DNA of 64,000 bases, from contig NZ_VTZW01000016.1 in the NCBI RefSeq assembly GCF_009728995.1, positions 82,421 through 146,420 on the forward strand. The letters run 5' to 3'. Numbering within the stretch: position 1 is the first letter of the stretch; each line of letters begins with the position of its first letter. Positions 18,976 through 29,684 of the stretch are shown here, in pieces. The translations under genes were made by a program, and so were the position numbers. The notes below the pieces were generated by a model. The model made no database searches. It worked only from the letters and a program-made list of their open reading frames with translations, and was not told the origin of the DNA. The DNA is from Streptomonospora sp. PA3 (lineage in GTDB: Bacteria; Actinomycetota; Actinomycetes; Streptosporangiales; Streptosporangiaceae).

Positions 18976-20736
18976 TCAGCCCGAGCGCAGGACGCGCAGG
19001 GTGCGCAGCCGGTTGAGCGCCGCGGCGATCTCCTGGCGCCGCGGCAGGACGTAGTCGCCCGCGTAGCCGCGGCCCAGCGCCGTCACCCCGTCGTCGCCCA
19101 GCCGCTCCTCCAGGGCGTCCAGGGCCTGGGTCAGCGTCCTGCCGCCGCCCAGCAGGCCGTCCTCGGCGAGCAGGCGCATGGCCAGGCCCACACCGATGAT
19201 CTGGCCGGGGTCGACCAGCTGGGCGAGGTTGCGCACGTCGATCTCGTTCTCGCCGAAGGTGAGCACGTCCATGTCGCGGCGCTTGATGCGGGAGCGGCCG
19301 CGGGCGGTGGCGTCCACCGAGCGGGCGTCGATCACGCGGTCGGCGGGCGCGGCGAAGTCGGCGTCGGTGCGTTCGGAGGCCAGTTCGCGGGCGCGCTCGG
19401 TCACGTCGTAGGGGCGGTACCCGTCGAGCATGATCACCTGGTCGGCGACGTCGAAGTAGTCGCCGCTGCCGCCCATGACCAGTACCGTCGAGACGCCGTG
19501 GTCGCGCCGCAGCGGGCGGACGAGGTCGACGAAGGGCGTCAGCGGCTCCCGGTCGCCGTGCACCAGGCGCTGCATCCGGGCGTCGCGGATCATCAGGTTG
19601 GTGGCCGTGGTGTCCTCGTCGATGAGCAGTGTCCGCGACCCGGCTTCCAGCGCCTCGGCGATGTTGGCGGCCTGTGAGGTGGAGCCCGAGGCGTTCTCGG
19701 TGGAGAAGTCGGAGGTGTCGGCGCCGGTGGGCAGGTTGCGCACGAACGCGCTGATGTCGGTGCGCTCGACCTGGCGGCCCTCCTCGGCGCGGATCTTGAC
19801 CGCGTCGGCGCGCGAGACCACGAATTCGCGGCCGTCGCCGGGCACGTGGTCGTAGACGCCACGCTCCAGGGCGTGCAGCAGGGTGGACTTGCCGTGGAAG
19901 CCGCCGCCGACGATGAGGGTGATGCCCTCGGGGATACCCAGGCCGCTGACCTCGCCGGCGTGGGGCAGCTCGACGGTGGCGCGCAGGGTCTCCGGCGACC
20001 GGAAGGGGACGGCGCTGCCCTGCATGGGCAGGTCGCTGACGCCGCTGCGGCGCGGCAGCACCGACCCGTCGGCGACGAAGGCCACCAGGCCCAGCTCGGC
20101 CAGCTTGCCGCGCAGCGCGCAGGTGTCCTCGACGGTGTCGGCGAAGGCGGTGGCCTCGGCGTCGTCCAGCGAGGGCCAGCGCAGCGCGTCGACCATGTCG
20201 GGCAGCCGCTCGCACAGTTCGCGCTCGGCGGTGCGGCCGTCGATGCGGCGGCCGTGGCCGGGCATCTCGATGCCCAGTCGCAGCAGCACCTCGCCGTCGC
20301 GGATCTGGCAGGCGGCGCGGTCCAGGACCTCCTGGCCCCCGGAGTCGATGCGCAGCCGCGCGCCCTTGAGCTCGCGGTAGGCGCGGCGCACCAGGTAGTC
20401 GGCGGTGGCCCGGCGGCGCACCGGCGCGTGCCAGGCGGAGTCGGGCAACTCGGCGACCTCGGCGGGGATGCGCACGGCCACGCGGGACGGCGGCGCGAAG
20501 GGGTCGGACTGCACCCGCTCCACGGTGAGCGTGAAGTCGGGGAAGCTCCAGTCGCCGGTGAGGGACTTGTAGCGGCCGTAGGAGGAGCCGTCCATCCGGC
20601 GCAGCTCCTCGGCCAGCCGGGCGTCGTCGCGGCGACCGCGGATCTCGGGCTGCTCGCGGTGGCCGCCCGGCCCGCCGCGCCGCTCCGGTCGTCCTGAGCC
20701 CTGGCGGCGCTCCCTGCCCCCGTACCGTCCAGGCAT
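18976..20736 (-). CDS. Predicted ATPase of the ABC class (PF09818-like)
   Basis: 586-residue soluble protein with one ABC-type nucleotide-binding domain and no membrane segments. The Arg/Gly-rich first 35 residues look disordered. Walker A is VGGGFHGKSTLLHAL and Walker B is TLLIDEDTTATN, followed by VLVMGGSGDYF. This pattern, with an N-terminal duplicated alpha/beta region and long C-terminus, matches the family of ABC-class ATPases of unknown role found across bacteria. ATG at 20736 with GGAGGGA eight bases upstream; a longer frame to 20913 is rejected. It faces away from the potassium-channel gene across a 395-bp spacer. Confidence 0.85.
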   Translation of the reverse strand: MPGRYGGRERRQGSGRPERRGGPGGHREQPEIRGRRDDARLAEELRRMDGSSYGRYKSLTGDWSFPDFTLTVERVQSDPFAPPSRVAVRIPAEVAELPDSAWHAPVRRRATADYLVRRAYRELKGARLRIDSGGQEVLDRAACQIRDGEVLLRLGIEMPGHGRRIDGRTAERELCERLPDMVDALRWPSLDDAEATAFADTVEDTCALRGKLAELGLVAFVADGSVLPRRSGVSDLPMQGSAVPFRSPETLRATVELPHAGEVSGLGIPEGITLIVGGGFHGKSTLLHALERGVYDHVPGDGREFVVSRADAVKIRAEEGRQVERTDISAFVRNLPTGADTSDFSTENASGSTSQAANIAEALEAGSRTLLIDEDTTATNLMIRDARMQRLVHGDREPLTPFVDLVRPLRRDHGVSTVLVMGGSGDYFDVADQVIMLDGYRPYDVTERARELASERTDADFAAPADRVIDARSVDATARGRSRIKRRDMDVLTFGENEIDVRNLAQLVDPGQIIGVGLAMRLLAEDGLLGGGRTLTQALDALEERLGDDGVTALGRGYAGDYVLPRRQEIAAALNRLRTLRVLRSG

Positions 20737-21131
20737 CGGTCGGATCCCTCCTGCGTCCGTCGTCTCTGCTCGCTGCTGCGGGCCCTCCGCGCGTCCGGGC
20801 CGAGCCGGTCGCCCGCCCCGCCGCGGTCCGGCCGGCAGCGGACCGCTACCCCGGCGGTACGGCCCGCATCCGTGCCGGGCGGGCCTGTGCCCGACACCAC
20901 GCCGATCGGCCACCCGGGCGTCGGCCGCCCCGCTGCGGGAGTGGTTGAGTGTGCTCTGGGGTGCCCGCGGGCCACCGGCCGGCTCGCGGCGCGCGCCGGC
21001 GGTCGGGGCCGCCCGCCAACCCTAACGCCCAGGTGGCGGCACACGGCCGCCCGGCGCCGAAGCCGCGGCCGCCGCGCCGCCCGGCGAGGGGACGGCGCCT
21101 CGCAGGAGAACGAGGGAAAGCACGTGGAACG
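20737..21131. other. Divergent spacer between ATPase and potassium-channel genes
   Basis: 395 bp, very GC-rich. Open frames here translate to Arg/Pro/Gly-rich sequence without features. Promoters for both divergent genes should be inside; no clear hexamer pair found. Confidence 0.4.
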
Positions 21132-22571
21132 TTGGTAGAGCACAGGTCCGAGGCCGGAGACCGGTCGCGGTGGTCGCGGTTGGCGCGCTGGCGGCGCCGC
21201 CGGGCCGCGGCGCTGCGGCCGCGGCTGCGCCGACTGGTCTCGTGGGGCAAGCCGCCGCAGCTGACCGCGGGCGCCTTCGGCGTCACCATCGCGCTGGGCA
21301 CCGCGCTGCTGTGGCTGCCGGCCTCGACTGCGGAGGGGGTCGCCCCCGCGTTCGTCACGGCCCTGTTCACCGCCACCTCGGCGGTGTGCGTGACCGGACT
21401 GATCGTGGTCGACACCCCGGGCTACTGGTCGGGGTTCGGCGAGGGTCTCGTCCTCGCCCTGATCCAGGTCGGCGGGCTGGGGATCATGTCCCTGGCGACG
21501 GTGCTGAGCCTGCTGGTCACCCGCAGGCTGAGGCTGGCGATGCAGGTGCGCGCGGGCTCGGAGACCCGCAGCCTGACGCTGGGCGAGGTGCGCCAGCTGG
21601 TCACGGGGATCGTGCTGGTCAGCGCCGCCTGCGAGGCGGTGCTGGCGGCGGTGCTCAGCGTGCGGCTGTGGGCGGGCTACGGCGAACCGGCGGGCCGGGC
21701 ACTCCACCTCGGCGTCTTCCACGCGGTCTCGGCCTTCAACAACGCGGGGTTCGCGCTGTACTCCGACAGCCTCGAACGCTTCGCCACCGACCCGTGGATC
21801 ACGGTGCCCGTCGCCGTCGGCGTCGTCGCGGGCGGCCTCGGCTTCCCGGTGTGGGTGGAGCTGTGGCGCCACGCCCGCCGCAGGCGGGAGCAGCACCACT
21901 GGTCCCTGCACGCCAAGCTCACCCTGGCGACCACGGCGGTCCTGCTGGTCGTCGGGTTCGCGGCCTTCCTGCTGCTGGAGTGGGACAATCCCAAGACCAT
22001 GGGCCCGCTGGACGTGCCGGGCAAGCTGCTCACCGCCTTCTTCCAGGCGGTCATGCCGCGCACCGCCGGGTTCAACACGCTGCCGTTCGGCGACATGCAC
22101 AGCCAGACCCTGTTCGTCACCGACATGCTGATGTTCGTGGGCGGCGGGAGCGCGGGCACGGCCGGGGGAATCAAGGTGACCACCTTCGCCCTGCTGGCAT
22201 TCATCATCTACACCAACATCCGCGGCGAGTCGAGCGTGCACATCGCGGGCCGGCGCCTGAGCACGGGAGTGGCCGAGCAGGCCATCACGGTGCTGACGCT
22301 GGCCATCGGCCTGGTGTTCCTCTCCACCTTCTGCCTGCTCGTACTCACCACTTTCGCGCTGGACCGGATCCTCTTCGAGGCGGTCTCGGCGTTCTCCACC
22401 GTGGGTCTGTCGACGGGCATCACCGCCGACCTGCCCCCGGCCGGCGAGCTGATCCTGGTCTTCCTGATGTTCACCGGTCGCATCGGGCCCATCACCCTGG
22501 CCTCGGCGCTGGCGCTGCGCACCAGGGTGCGCCGGTTCGAGCTGCCCGACGAGCGCCCGATCGTGGGCTGA
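21132..22571 (+). CDS. Potassium-uptake channel subunit, KtrB/TrkH family
   Basis: 479-residue membrane protein of the Trk/Ktr/HKT superfamily, importing K+ with a regulatory RCK subunit that is not in this window. The four pore repeats are visible: FTATSAVCVTGL, HAVSAFNNAGFALYS, QAVMPRTAGFNTLPFG and EAVSAFSTVGLSTGI, each with the selectivity-filter Gly. The Ktr-type GGGSAGTAGGIKVTT is also present. The basic head (RLARWRRRRAAALRP) is cytoplasmic. Start uncertain: the TTG at 21132 gives a family-like length; longer in-frame starts only add Arg/Pro-rich sequence. Confidence 0.88.
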   Translation: MVEHRSEAGDRSRWSRLARWRRRRAAALRPRLRRLVSWGKPPQLTAGAFGVTIALGTALLWLPASTAEGVAPAFVTALFTATSAVCVTGLIVVDTPGYWSGFGEGLVLALIQVGGLGIMSLATVLSLLVTRRLRLAMQVRAGSETRSLTLGEVRQLVTGIVLVSAACEAVLAAVLSVRLWAGYGEPAGRALHLGVFHAVSAFNNAGFALYSDSLERFATDPWITVPVAVGVVAGGLGFPVWVELWRHARRRREQHHWSLHAKLTLATTAVLLVVGFAAFLLLEWDNPKTMGPLDVPGKLLTAFFQAVMPRTAGFNTLPFGDMHSQTLFVTDMLMFVGGGSAGTAGGIKVTTFALLAFIIYTNIRGESSVHIAGRRLSTGVAEQAITVLTLAIGLVFLSTFCLLVLTTFALDRILFEAVSAFSTVGLSTGITADLPPAGELILVFLMFTGRIGPITLASALALRTRVRRFELPDERPIVG

Positions 22572-22729
22572 GGACTCGGACGATTCAGGCGTCCCGCGGG
22601 CATCGATCGCATAACGGCGGGTTTCCCACCGAACCGGTGGCGACCGGTATACGTCATATGCTCGGCGGGCACGCGGCGGCGGGGGCACGTGCCGCCGACG
22701 GCGGTGGCAGAGCAGCACGAGGGGGACCG

Positions 22730-24322
<1,593 letters not shown>

Positions 24323-24337
24323 GGCGCGCGGCGCCGC

Positions 24338-24787
24338 TCAGGCGGGTCCGCGCAGGGCGGGCTCGTCGAGGATGAACATAGTCTGGGTGCTGCGGACCTC
24401 GGGGATCCGCTGCAGGCGCTCCAGCACGAACGTGCGCAGGGCGGCGGCGTCGGCGACGCGCACCAGCAGCAGCAGGTCGACGTCGCCGGAGACGAGCGCG
24501 GCGTGGTCGACCTCGGGGATGTCGCTGAGGTAGTCGCGGAAGCGCTCCCAGGAGTGCTGCTCGATGCGCACCGACACGTAGGCCGCCAGGCCGTTGCCGT
24601 ACTTCTCGTGGTCGATGACCGCCGTGAAGCCCCGGATGACGCCGTTGGAGCGCAGCCGGTCGAGCCGGGCGTAGGCGTTGGCGCGCGAGATGTGCGCCTG
24701 TTCGGCCACCGCGCGGATGGACATGCGGCCGTCGGCCCGCAGCAGGTCGATGATGGCGTGGTCGACGTCGTCCAGGGCCGCAGCCAT
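24338..24787 (-). CDS. Lrp/AsnC-family regulator, BkdR-like
   Basis: 149 residues. N-terminal HTH (IDLLRADGRMSIRAVAEQAH, then RANAYARLDRLRSNGVIRGF) and C-terminal RAM domain (DVDLLLLVRVADAAALRTFV). These proteins bind DNA as dimers or octamers and sense amino acids. It is divergent from bkdA, and a 25-bp inverted repeat lies between the two starts, so it probably regulates the bkd operon and itself. ATG at 24787 preceded by GAGGTGAGA. A longer frame to 24940 would run through the operator and bkdA start and is rejected. Confidence 0.87.
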   Translation of the reverse strand: MAAALDDVDHAIIDLLRADGRMSIRAVAEQAHISRANAYARLDRLRSNGVIRGFTAVIDHEKYGNGLAAYVSVRIEQHSWERFRDYLSDIPEVDHAALVSGDVDLLLLVRVADAAALRTFVLERLQRIPEVRSTQTMFILDEPALRGPA

Positions 24788-24890
24788 GTGTCTCACCTCA
24801 CACCGGGGCAGGTGCCGCCCGGCGAGACGAATCCGTCCGCACGGCCCGATCGGCCGACAATCCGTCTCCGTTGGGCGGCGCTTTATGGAC

Positions 24891-24915
24891 ATTATGCGGC
24901 ATTCGGCCGCATATT
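24891..24915. promoter_or_regulatory. Candidate Lrp-type operator before bkdA
   Basis: ATTATGCGGC and GCCGCATATT form 10-bp arms (one mismatch) around ATTCG. It ends 7 bp before the bkdA ATG, where bound regulator would block transcription or initiation. The core TATGCGGCAT recurs in the kyn intergenic region (read on the minus strand near 32460). Confidence 0.6.
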
Positions 24916-24921
24916 CAGACC

Positions 24922-26052
24922 ATGACGACCAGCGACGCACCGCCCGTTGCGGCTCCTTTCCTGCCCTCGCTGGAGCCCATCCGGCTCATCGACGAGGAGG
25001 GCCGCCGCACCGCGGACTCCGCGCGGGGCGGATTCGACCTTCCCGGCCCCGACACGCTGCTGGCGCTGCTGCGCGCCATGGTCGTCGGGCGCCGCTTCGA
25101 CGCCCAGGCCGGTGCGCTGGCCAAGCAGGGCCGGCTGGCGGTCTACCCCTCCAGCCGCGGCCAGGAGGCCTGCCAGGTCGGCGGCGTCCTCGCCCTCGCC
25201 GAGCAGGACTGGCTGTTTCCCACCTACCGCGACTGCGTCTCCCTGGTCACCCGCGGCGTCGACCCGGTCGAGGTGCTGACCCTGCTGCGCGGCGACTGGC
25301 ACTGCGGCTACGACCCCAAGACGCACCGCTGCGCGCCGCAGTGCACGCCCCTGGCGACCAACGCCTCGCACGCGGTCGGATTGACCTACGCCGCCCGCCG
25401 CAAGGGCTCCGACACCGCGGCACTGGTGCTGATGGGCGACGGCGCGACCAGCGAGGGCGACGCCCACGAGGCCTACAACTTCGCGGCGGTGTGGAACGCG
25501 CCGGTCGTCTTCCTGGTCCAGAACAACCAGTGGGCGATCAGCGTGCCGCTGCACCGGCAGACGGCGGCGCCGACGCTCGCGCACAAGGCCGTCGGCTACG
25601 GCATGCGCGGCTACCACGTCGACGGCAACGACGCCGCCGCAGTGCACGCGGTCGTCTCCCGCGCGCTGGCCGCGGCCCGCGCCGGCGGCGGCCCCGCGCT
25701 GATCGAGGCGCGCACCTACCGGATGGAGCCCCACACCAACTCCGACGCACCCCAGCGCTACCGCGACGACGCCGAGGTGGAGCACTGGCGGCGCCGCGAC
25801 CCGCTGGCGCGGCTGGAGGCGCTGCTGCGCAGCGAGGACCGCATCGACGACGCGCGGATGGCGGAGTTCGGCGCCCGGGCCGACCGGCTGGCCGAATCGG
25901 TGCGCGAGCGCCTCGCCCGACCGCCCCGGCGCGCGGCCGACGAGCTGTTCGCCCACGTCTACGCCGAGCCCACCCCGCAGCTGCGCCGCCAGCGCGAGGC
26001 GGTGCGTGCCGCCCGGGCCCGCGCCGACCACGTCGGGAACGGAGGCCGGTGA
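24922..26052 (+). CDS. bkdA: Branched-chain 2-oxoacid dehydrogenase E1 alpha subunit
   Basis: 376-residue thiamine-diphosphate subunit that decarboxylates branched-chain 2-oxoacids (or pyruvate-like acids) with the beta subunit. The ThDP motif is complete: MGDGATSEGDAHEAYNFAAV ending in QNNQ. PSSRGQEA and the phosphoserine-loop equivalent MEPHTNSDAPQRY are present. No Shine-Dalgarno sequence lies before the ATG at 24922 and the operator almost touches it, so the mRNA may be leaderless (inference). The stop overlaps the E1 beta start (TGATG). The Lrp neighbour favours branched-chain substrates over pyruvate. Confidence 0.88.
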   Translation: MTTSDAPPVAAPFLPSLEPIRLIDEEGRRTADSARGGFDLPGPDTLLALLRAMVVGRRFDAQAGALAKQGRLAVYPSSRGQEACQVGGVLALAEQDWLFPTYRDCVSLVTRGVDPVEVLTLLRGDWHCGYDPKTHRCAPQCTPLATNASHAVGLTYAARRKGSDTAALVLMGDGATSEGDAHEAYNFAAVWNAPVVFLVQNNQWAISVPLHRQTAAPTLAHKAVGYGMRGYHVDGNDAAAVHAVVSRALAAARAGGGPALIEARTYRMEPHTNSDAPQRYRDDAEVEHWRRRDPLARLEALLRSEDRIDDARMAEFGARADRLAESVRERLARPPRRAADELFAHVYAEPTPQLRRQREAVRAARARADHVGNGGR

Positions 26053-27089
26053 TGGCGCGCGTGACCCTGGCCCAGGCGCTCAACCAGGCGCTGCGCGACT
26101 CCCTGGCCGCCGACCCCGAGGTGGTCGTCTACGGCGAGGACGTCGGCCCGCTGGGCGGGGTGTTCCGGGTGACCGACGGCCTCTTCGCCGAGTTCGGCGA
26201 GGACCGCTGCTTCGACTCACCGCTGGCCGAGTCGGGGATCGCCGGCACAGCGGTGGGCATGGCCATGTACGGCCGCCGGCCCGTGGTGGAGATGCAGTTC
26301 GACGCCTTCGCCTACCCCGCCTTCCAGCAGGTGGTCTCGCACGTGGCGAAGATGCGCAACCGCACCCGCGGCAACGTGGAGCTCCCGCTTGTCATCCGCA
26401 TCCCCTACGGCGGCGGCATCGGCGCCGTGGAGCACCACGGCGACTCCTCGGAGGCCTATTACGCGCACACTCCGGGGCTGCGGGTGGTCACCCCCGCCAC
26501 CGTGGCCGACGGCTACTCCATGCTGCGCGAGGCCGTGGAGTCCCCCGACCCGGTGGTGTTCCTGGAGCCCAAGCGCCGCTACTGGTCGAGCGAGGACGTC
26601 GAACTGCCCGTGCGCACCGCTCCGATGGACCGCGCGGTCGTGCGGCGCGAGGGCGGGGACCTGACGGTGATCGCCTACGGCCCCACGGTCGACACCGCGC
26701 TGCTGGCCGCCGAGGCGGCCGCCGAGGAGGGCTACGACGCCGAGGTGGTCGACCTGCGCAGCCTTTCGCCCTTCGACGACGAGACGGTGACCGCGTCGGT
26801 GCGCCGCACCGGCCGCGCGCTGGTCGTCCACGAGGCGCCGGGGTTCGCCGGCTACGGCGGCGAGGTGGCCGCGCGCGTCACCGAGCAGTGCTTCCACTAC
26901 CTGGAGGCGCCGGTGCTGCGGGTGTGCGGCCTGGACATCCCCTACCCGCCGCCGCACCTGGAGGAGCATCACCTGCCCGGCGTGGACCGCATCCTCGACG
27001 CGATCGACCGGCTGCAGTGGGAGTCGGCGTGGGTTCCCGACACCCGGCCGGTGCAGGCGCCCCAGGCGCGTGCGGGGGTGGGAGCATGA
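26052..27089 (+). CDS. bkdB: Branched-chain 2-oxoacid dehydrogenase E1 beta subunit
   Basis: 345-residue partner of E1 alpha. Transketolase-type pyrimidine-binding domain (VVYGEDVGPLGGVFRVT, FDSPLAESGIAGTAVGMA, MQFDAFAYPAFQQ) then the C-terminal domain (LTVIAYGPTVDTALLAA, DLRSLSPFDDETV, VHEAPGFAGYGGEV). The Glu of GEDVG positions the ThDP aminopyrimidine. It overlaps bkdA by one base and bkdC by four, so the three should be translated together. Confidence 0.9.
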   Translation: MARVTLAQALNQALRDSLAADPEVVVYGEDVGPLGGVFRVTDGLFAEFGEDRCFDSPLAESGIAGTAVGMAMYGRRPVVEMQFDAFAYPAFQQVVSHVAKMRNRTRGNVELPLVIRIPYGGGIGAVEHHGDSSEAYYAHTPGLRVVTPATVADGYSMLREAVESPDPVVFLEPKRRYWSSEDVELPVRTAPMDRAVVRREGGDLTVIAYGPTVDTALLAAEAAAEEGYDAEVVDLRSLSPFDDETVTASVRRTGRALVVHEAPGFAGYGGEVAARVTEQCFHYLEAPVLRVCGLDIPYPPPHLEEHHLPGVDRILDAIDRLQWESAWVPDTRPVQAPQARAGVGA

Positions 27090-28570
27090 GCGGGCCGGAC
27101 GGCACTCCGGTGCGCAGCTTCCTGCTGCCGGACCTGGGCGAGGGGCTGGCCGACGCCGAGATCGTGGCGTGGCTGGTCGACGTGGGCGACGCGGTGGCGG
27201 TGGACCAGCCGGTGGCCGAGGTCGAGACCGCCAAGGCGGCGGTGCAGGTGCCCTGCCCCTTCGCCGGAACCGTCGCCGCGCTGCACGGATCGCCGGGTGA
27301 CACCGTGGCCGTGGGGTCCCCCCTGGTAAGCGTGCGCACCGCGGCCGAGGAGCCCGGCGCCGCCGGCGCCGACGCGCCCCGCGAGAGCGCTGCCGCCGCG
27401 GAGGCCCGCGGCGGACCGCCGCCCGAGGCCCGGGCCGTGCCGGAGGCGTCCGGATCCAACGGCGCCGCCGGATCGGGAGCGGTCCTGGTGGGTTTCGGCA
27501 CGCGCCCCGAAGGCCCGTCCCGCCGTCGCCCCCCACGGCGGGACGCCGTGCAGGAGGGGCCGCGGACAACGGCGTCCGCGGCGCCTCCTCCACGTTCTGC
27601 GCACCCGCCGGCCGGGCCCGGCCGCAAGGCGCCGGTGGTCTCGCCGCTGGTGCGCCGCATCGCGCGCCAGCACGGCATCGACGCCGCCGCGCTGGCCGGC
27701 AGCGGCGAAGGCGGGCTGGTGCTGCGGCGCGACGTGGAGGCGGCCGTCGCCGCGGCCGGCGCGCCCGCGGACGCCGCGCCCGCGGACGCCGCGCCCGCGA
27801 ACGCCGGGCCCGCCGGTGCCGCTGACACGCAGCCTGCGGGTCCGCGCGGCGGTGGTGACTCCGGCGGGTCCAACGCCGACGGCGAGCGCATCGCCCTGTC
27901 GGCTCCGCATCGGGAGATGGCCCGGCGAATGGCCAGGTCCCGGCGGGAGATCCCCGAGGCGACGGTGTGGGTCGACGCCGACGCCACCGGCCTGCTGGAG
28001 CTGCGTTCGGCGCTGAACGAGGCCGATCCCCAGCGGCCGGTGAGCATCCTGGCGCTGCTGGCCCGCTTCTGCGTCCTGGGGCTGGCCCGCCACCCCGCGT
28101 TGAACTCCCGCTTCGATCCCGAGCGCGAGGAGCTGGTCCGACCGCGCGGTGTGGACCTGGGCTTCGCCGCGCAGACGCAGCGCGGGCTCGTCGTGCCGGT
28201 GGTGCGGGCCGCCCACACGCTGACCACCAGGCAGCTGGCCGCCGAGCTCGGCGCGCTCACCGAGCGCGCCCGCGCGGGCTCGCTGGCCCCCGCGGAGCTG
28301 GCCGGCGGCACCTTCACGGTGAACAACTACGGGGTCTTCGGCGTCGACGGGGCCGCGGCGGTCATCAACCACCCCGAGTCGGCGATCGCGGGCATGGGCC
28401 GCATCGTCGAGCGGGCCTGGGCCAGTGGCGGGGAACTCGCGGTGCGCCCGGTCACCGAGCTGACGCTGGCCTTCGATCACCGGGTCTGCGACGGCGCGGA
28501 GGCGGGCGCGTTCCTGCGCTTCGTCGCCGACTGCGTGGAACGCCCGGCGCTCCTGCTCGGCGACATGTGA
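27086..28570 (+). CDS. bkdC: Branched-chain 2-oxoacid dehydrogenase E2 (dihydrolipoyl acyltransferase)
   Basis: 494 residues: one lipoyl domain (about 10-85; lipoyl Lys in VETAKAAVQV), an Ala/Pro linker, an E1/E3-binding domain (SPLVRRIARQHGIDAAALAG, then GLVLRRDVEAA), a second linker containing imperfect PADAA repeats, and a catalytic domain ending in FDHRVCDGAEAGAFL with the active His and Asp. It transfers the branched acyl group to CoA. E3 (dihydrolipoamide dehydrogenase) is not in the window. The 4-bp overlap with bkdB suggests coupled translation. A strong hairpin ends the operon at 28590. Confidence 0.9.
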   Translation: MSGPDGTPVRSFLLPDLGEGLADAEIVAWLVDVGDAVAVDQPVAEVETAKAAVQVPCPFAGTVAALHGSPGDTVAVGSPLVSVRTAAEEPGAAGADAPRESAAAAEARGGPPPEARAVPEASGSNGAAGSGAVLVGFGTRPEGPSRRRPPRRDAVQEGPRTTASAAPPPRSAHPPAGPGRKAPVVSPLVRRIARQHGIDAAALAGSGEGGLVLRRDVEAAVAAAGAPADAAPADAAPANAGPAGAADTQPAGPRGGGDSGGSNADGERIALSAPHREMARRMARSRREIPEATVWVDADATGLLELRSALNEADPQRPVSILALLARFCVLGLARHPALNSRFDPEREELVRPRGVDLGFAAQTQRGLVVPVVRAAHTLTTRQLAAELGALTERARAGSLAPAELAGGTFTVNNYGVFGVDGAAAVINHPESAIAGMGRIVERAWASGGELAVRPVTELTLAFDHRVCDGAEAGAFLRFVADCVERPALLLGDM

Positions 28571-28589
28571 GCCGGCCGCAGACGACGCG

Positions 28590-28637
28590 GCGGCCGCGCC
28601 CCCGCATGCCGGTTTCGGCATACGGGGGCGCGGCCGC
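28590..28637. terminator. Bidirectional 22-bp hairpin terminator
   Basis: Left arm 28590-28611 and right arm 28616-28637 pair with a single mismatch around a GTTT loop; the base of the stem is GCGGCCGCGCCCCCG. It lies between the convergent bkdC and double-psi-barrel genes and can serve both. Confidence 0.8.
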
Positions 28638-28676
28638 GGGAGCCGGGAGGTCCGGATCCGGGTTGCCCGGCCCGGG

Positions 28677-29684
28677 TTACTCCTGGCCGCCGCGCGGGGA
28701 ACCGCGCTCCCGCACGGCGCGGGCCGCACGCTCCCAGTAACCGCCGGCGGCCGACTTCGCCTCGGCCCAGGAGCCGGGGATGCGCTCACGCACGCTCTGC
28801 ACGGTCTCGCGCATGCCCGCGGCGCTCAGCAGGGAGGACGAGCGGTGGGCGCCCGCGTAGTCCACGGCGCGGCTGCGCCGCGCGAACAGCAGGGCGACCA
28901 GCAGCGCGGGCACGATGGCCAGGGTGAGCACCCCGGCCGCCAGGGGCAGGTCGTTGCCCGCCAGCGAGATGCCGGAGACGTCGTTGGCCGCGGTCTCGGC
29001 GGTCAGGCCCTTGCCGGAGCCGCCGTCGCCGCTGTCGCCGCCCGAGGCGGCGCCGGACTGCCCGTCCTCGGCGGCCTGCTCGCTCTGCGAGCCGTCGTCG
29101 GCGGAGTCCTCGGCCTTCTGCTGCGCGGACTTCTCGTCCTCGCCGCCGTCCGCGCTCTCCTCGGATGCGGCCTGCTCGGAGGAGTCCTGCTCGGAGGACT
29201 CCTCCGGCTGCTGCTTCTGGTCACCGCCGTCCTTGGCGGAGGCGGGGACCGGCTGGACGGCCTCGCCGTCGCAGACCTCCGAGCCGCTCATGGGCTGGGG
29301 CGCGCCGGGCGTGCCCGCGCCGTCGCCCCACTCGGTGATGTAGTACTCGACGTCGATGTGGCCCTGGCCGCTGGCGACGGTGTAGCTGGAGTCGTTCCAG
29401 CTCGATCCGACGAGCTCGGCGAAGGTCTTGCCGTCGAGGTCGAGGAGGACGTCGCAGTTCTCGGCCGGGAAGCCGGGCCCGCGGTCGCCGATGAAGAACT
29501 CCGCCTTCTTGCCGTTGTACTCGACGTATCCCTCGGTGCCCAGGGGCCAGCTCGGGCTGGCCGCCATGCCCTTCTGCATGGGCTTGCCCGAAGCGGGAGC
29601 GCCTGTGTCGCCGTTGATGCCGGAACCGTCGTCCCAGAAGTAGGACGCCTTTACTTCGCCATACTGGATGGGGTCAGAACTCAT
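28677..29684 (-). CDS. Membrane-anchored double-psi beta-barrel (RlpA/expansin-like) protein
   Basis: 335 residues from the ATG at 29684. Residues about 10-110 look like a double-psi beta-barrel: VKASYFWDD, GDTGAPASGKPMQKGMAAS, FFIGDRGPGFPAENCDVLLD. An acidic Gln/Glu/Ser/Asp-rich linker of about 100 residues follows, then a membrane helix (LPLAAGVLTLAIVPALLVAL) and a basic cytoplasmic tail of about 60 residues. There is no ordinary signal peptide at this start and no Shine-Dalgarno. Upstream in-frame sequence offers only a weak hydrophobic stretch (SVLLCRIGFAFL), so either the start is further upstream or export is unusual. Wall-related role inferred from the fold. Confidence 0.68.
   Translation of the reverse strand: MSSDPIQYGEVKASYFWDDGSGINGDTGAPASGKPMQKGMAASPSWPLGTEGYVEYNGKKAEFFIGDRGPGFPAENCDVLLDLDGKTFAELVGSSWNDSSYTVASGQGHIDVEYYITEWGDGAGTPGAPQPMSGSEVCDGEAVQPVPASAKDGGDQKQQPEESSEQDSSEQAASEESADGGEDEKSAQQKAEDSADDGSQSEQAAEDGQSGAASGGDSGDGGSGKGLTAETAANDVSGISLAGNDLPLAAGVLTLAIVPALLVALLFARRSRAVDYAGAHRSSSLLSAAGMRETVQSVRERIPGSWAEAKSAAGGYWERAARAVRERGSPRGGQE

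Noticed and set aside
20872-21138. Small plus-strand gene in the ATPase/channel spacer
   Set aside because: Arg/Gly-rich low-complexity translation, no ribosome site, and it overlaps the likely channel start.
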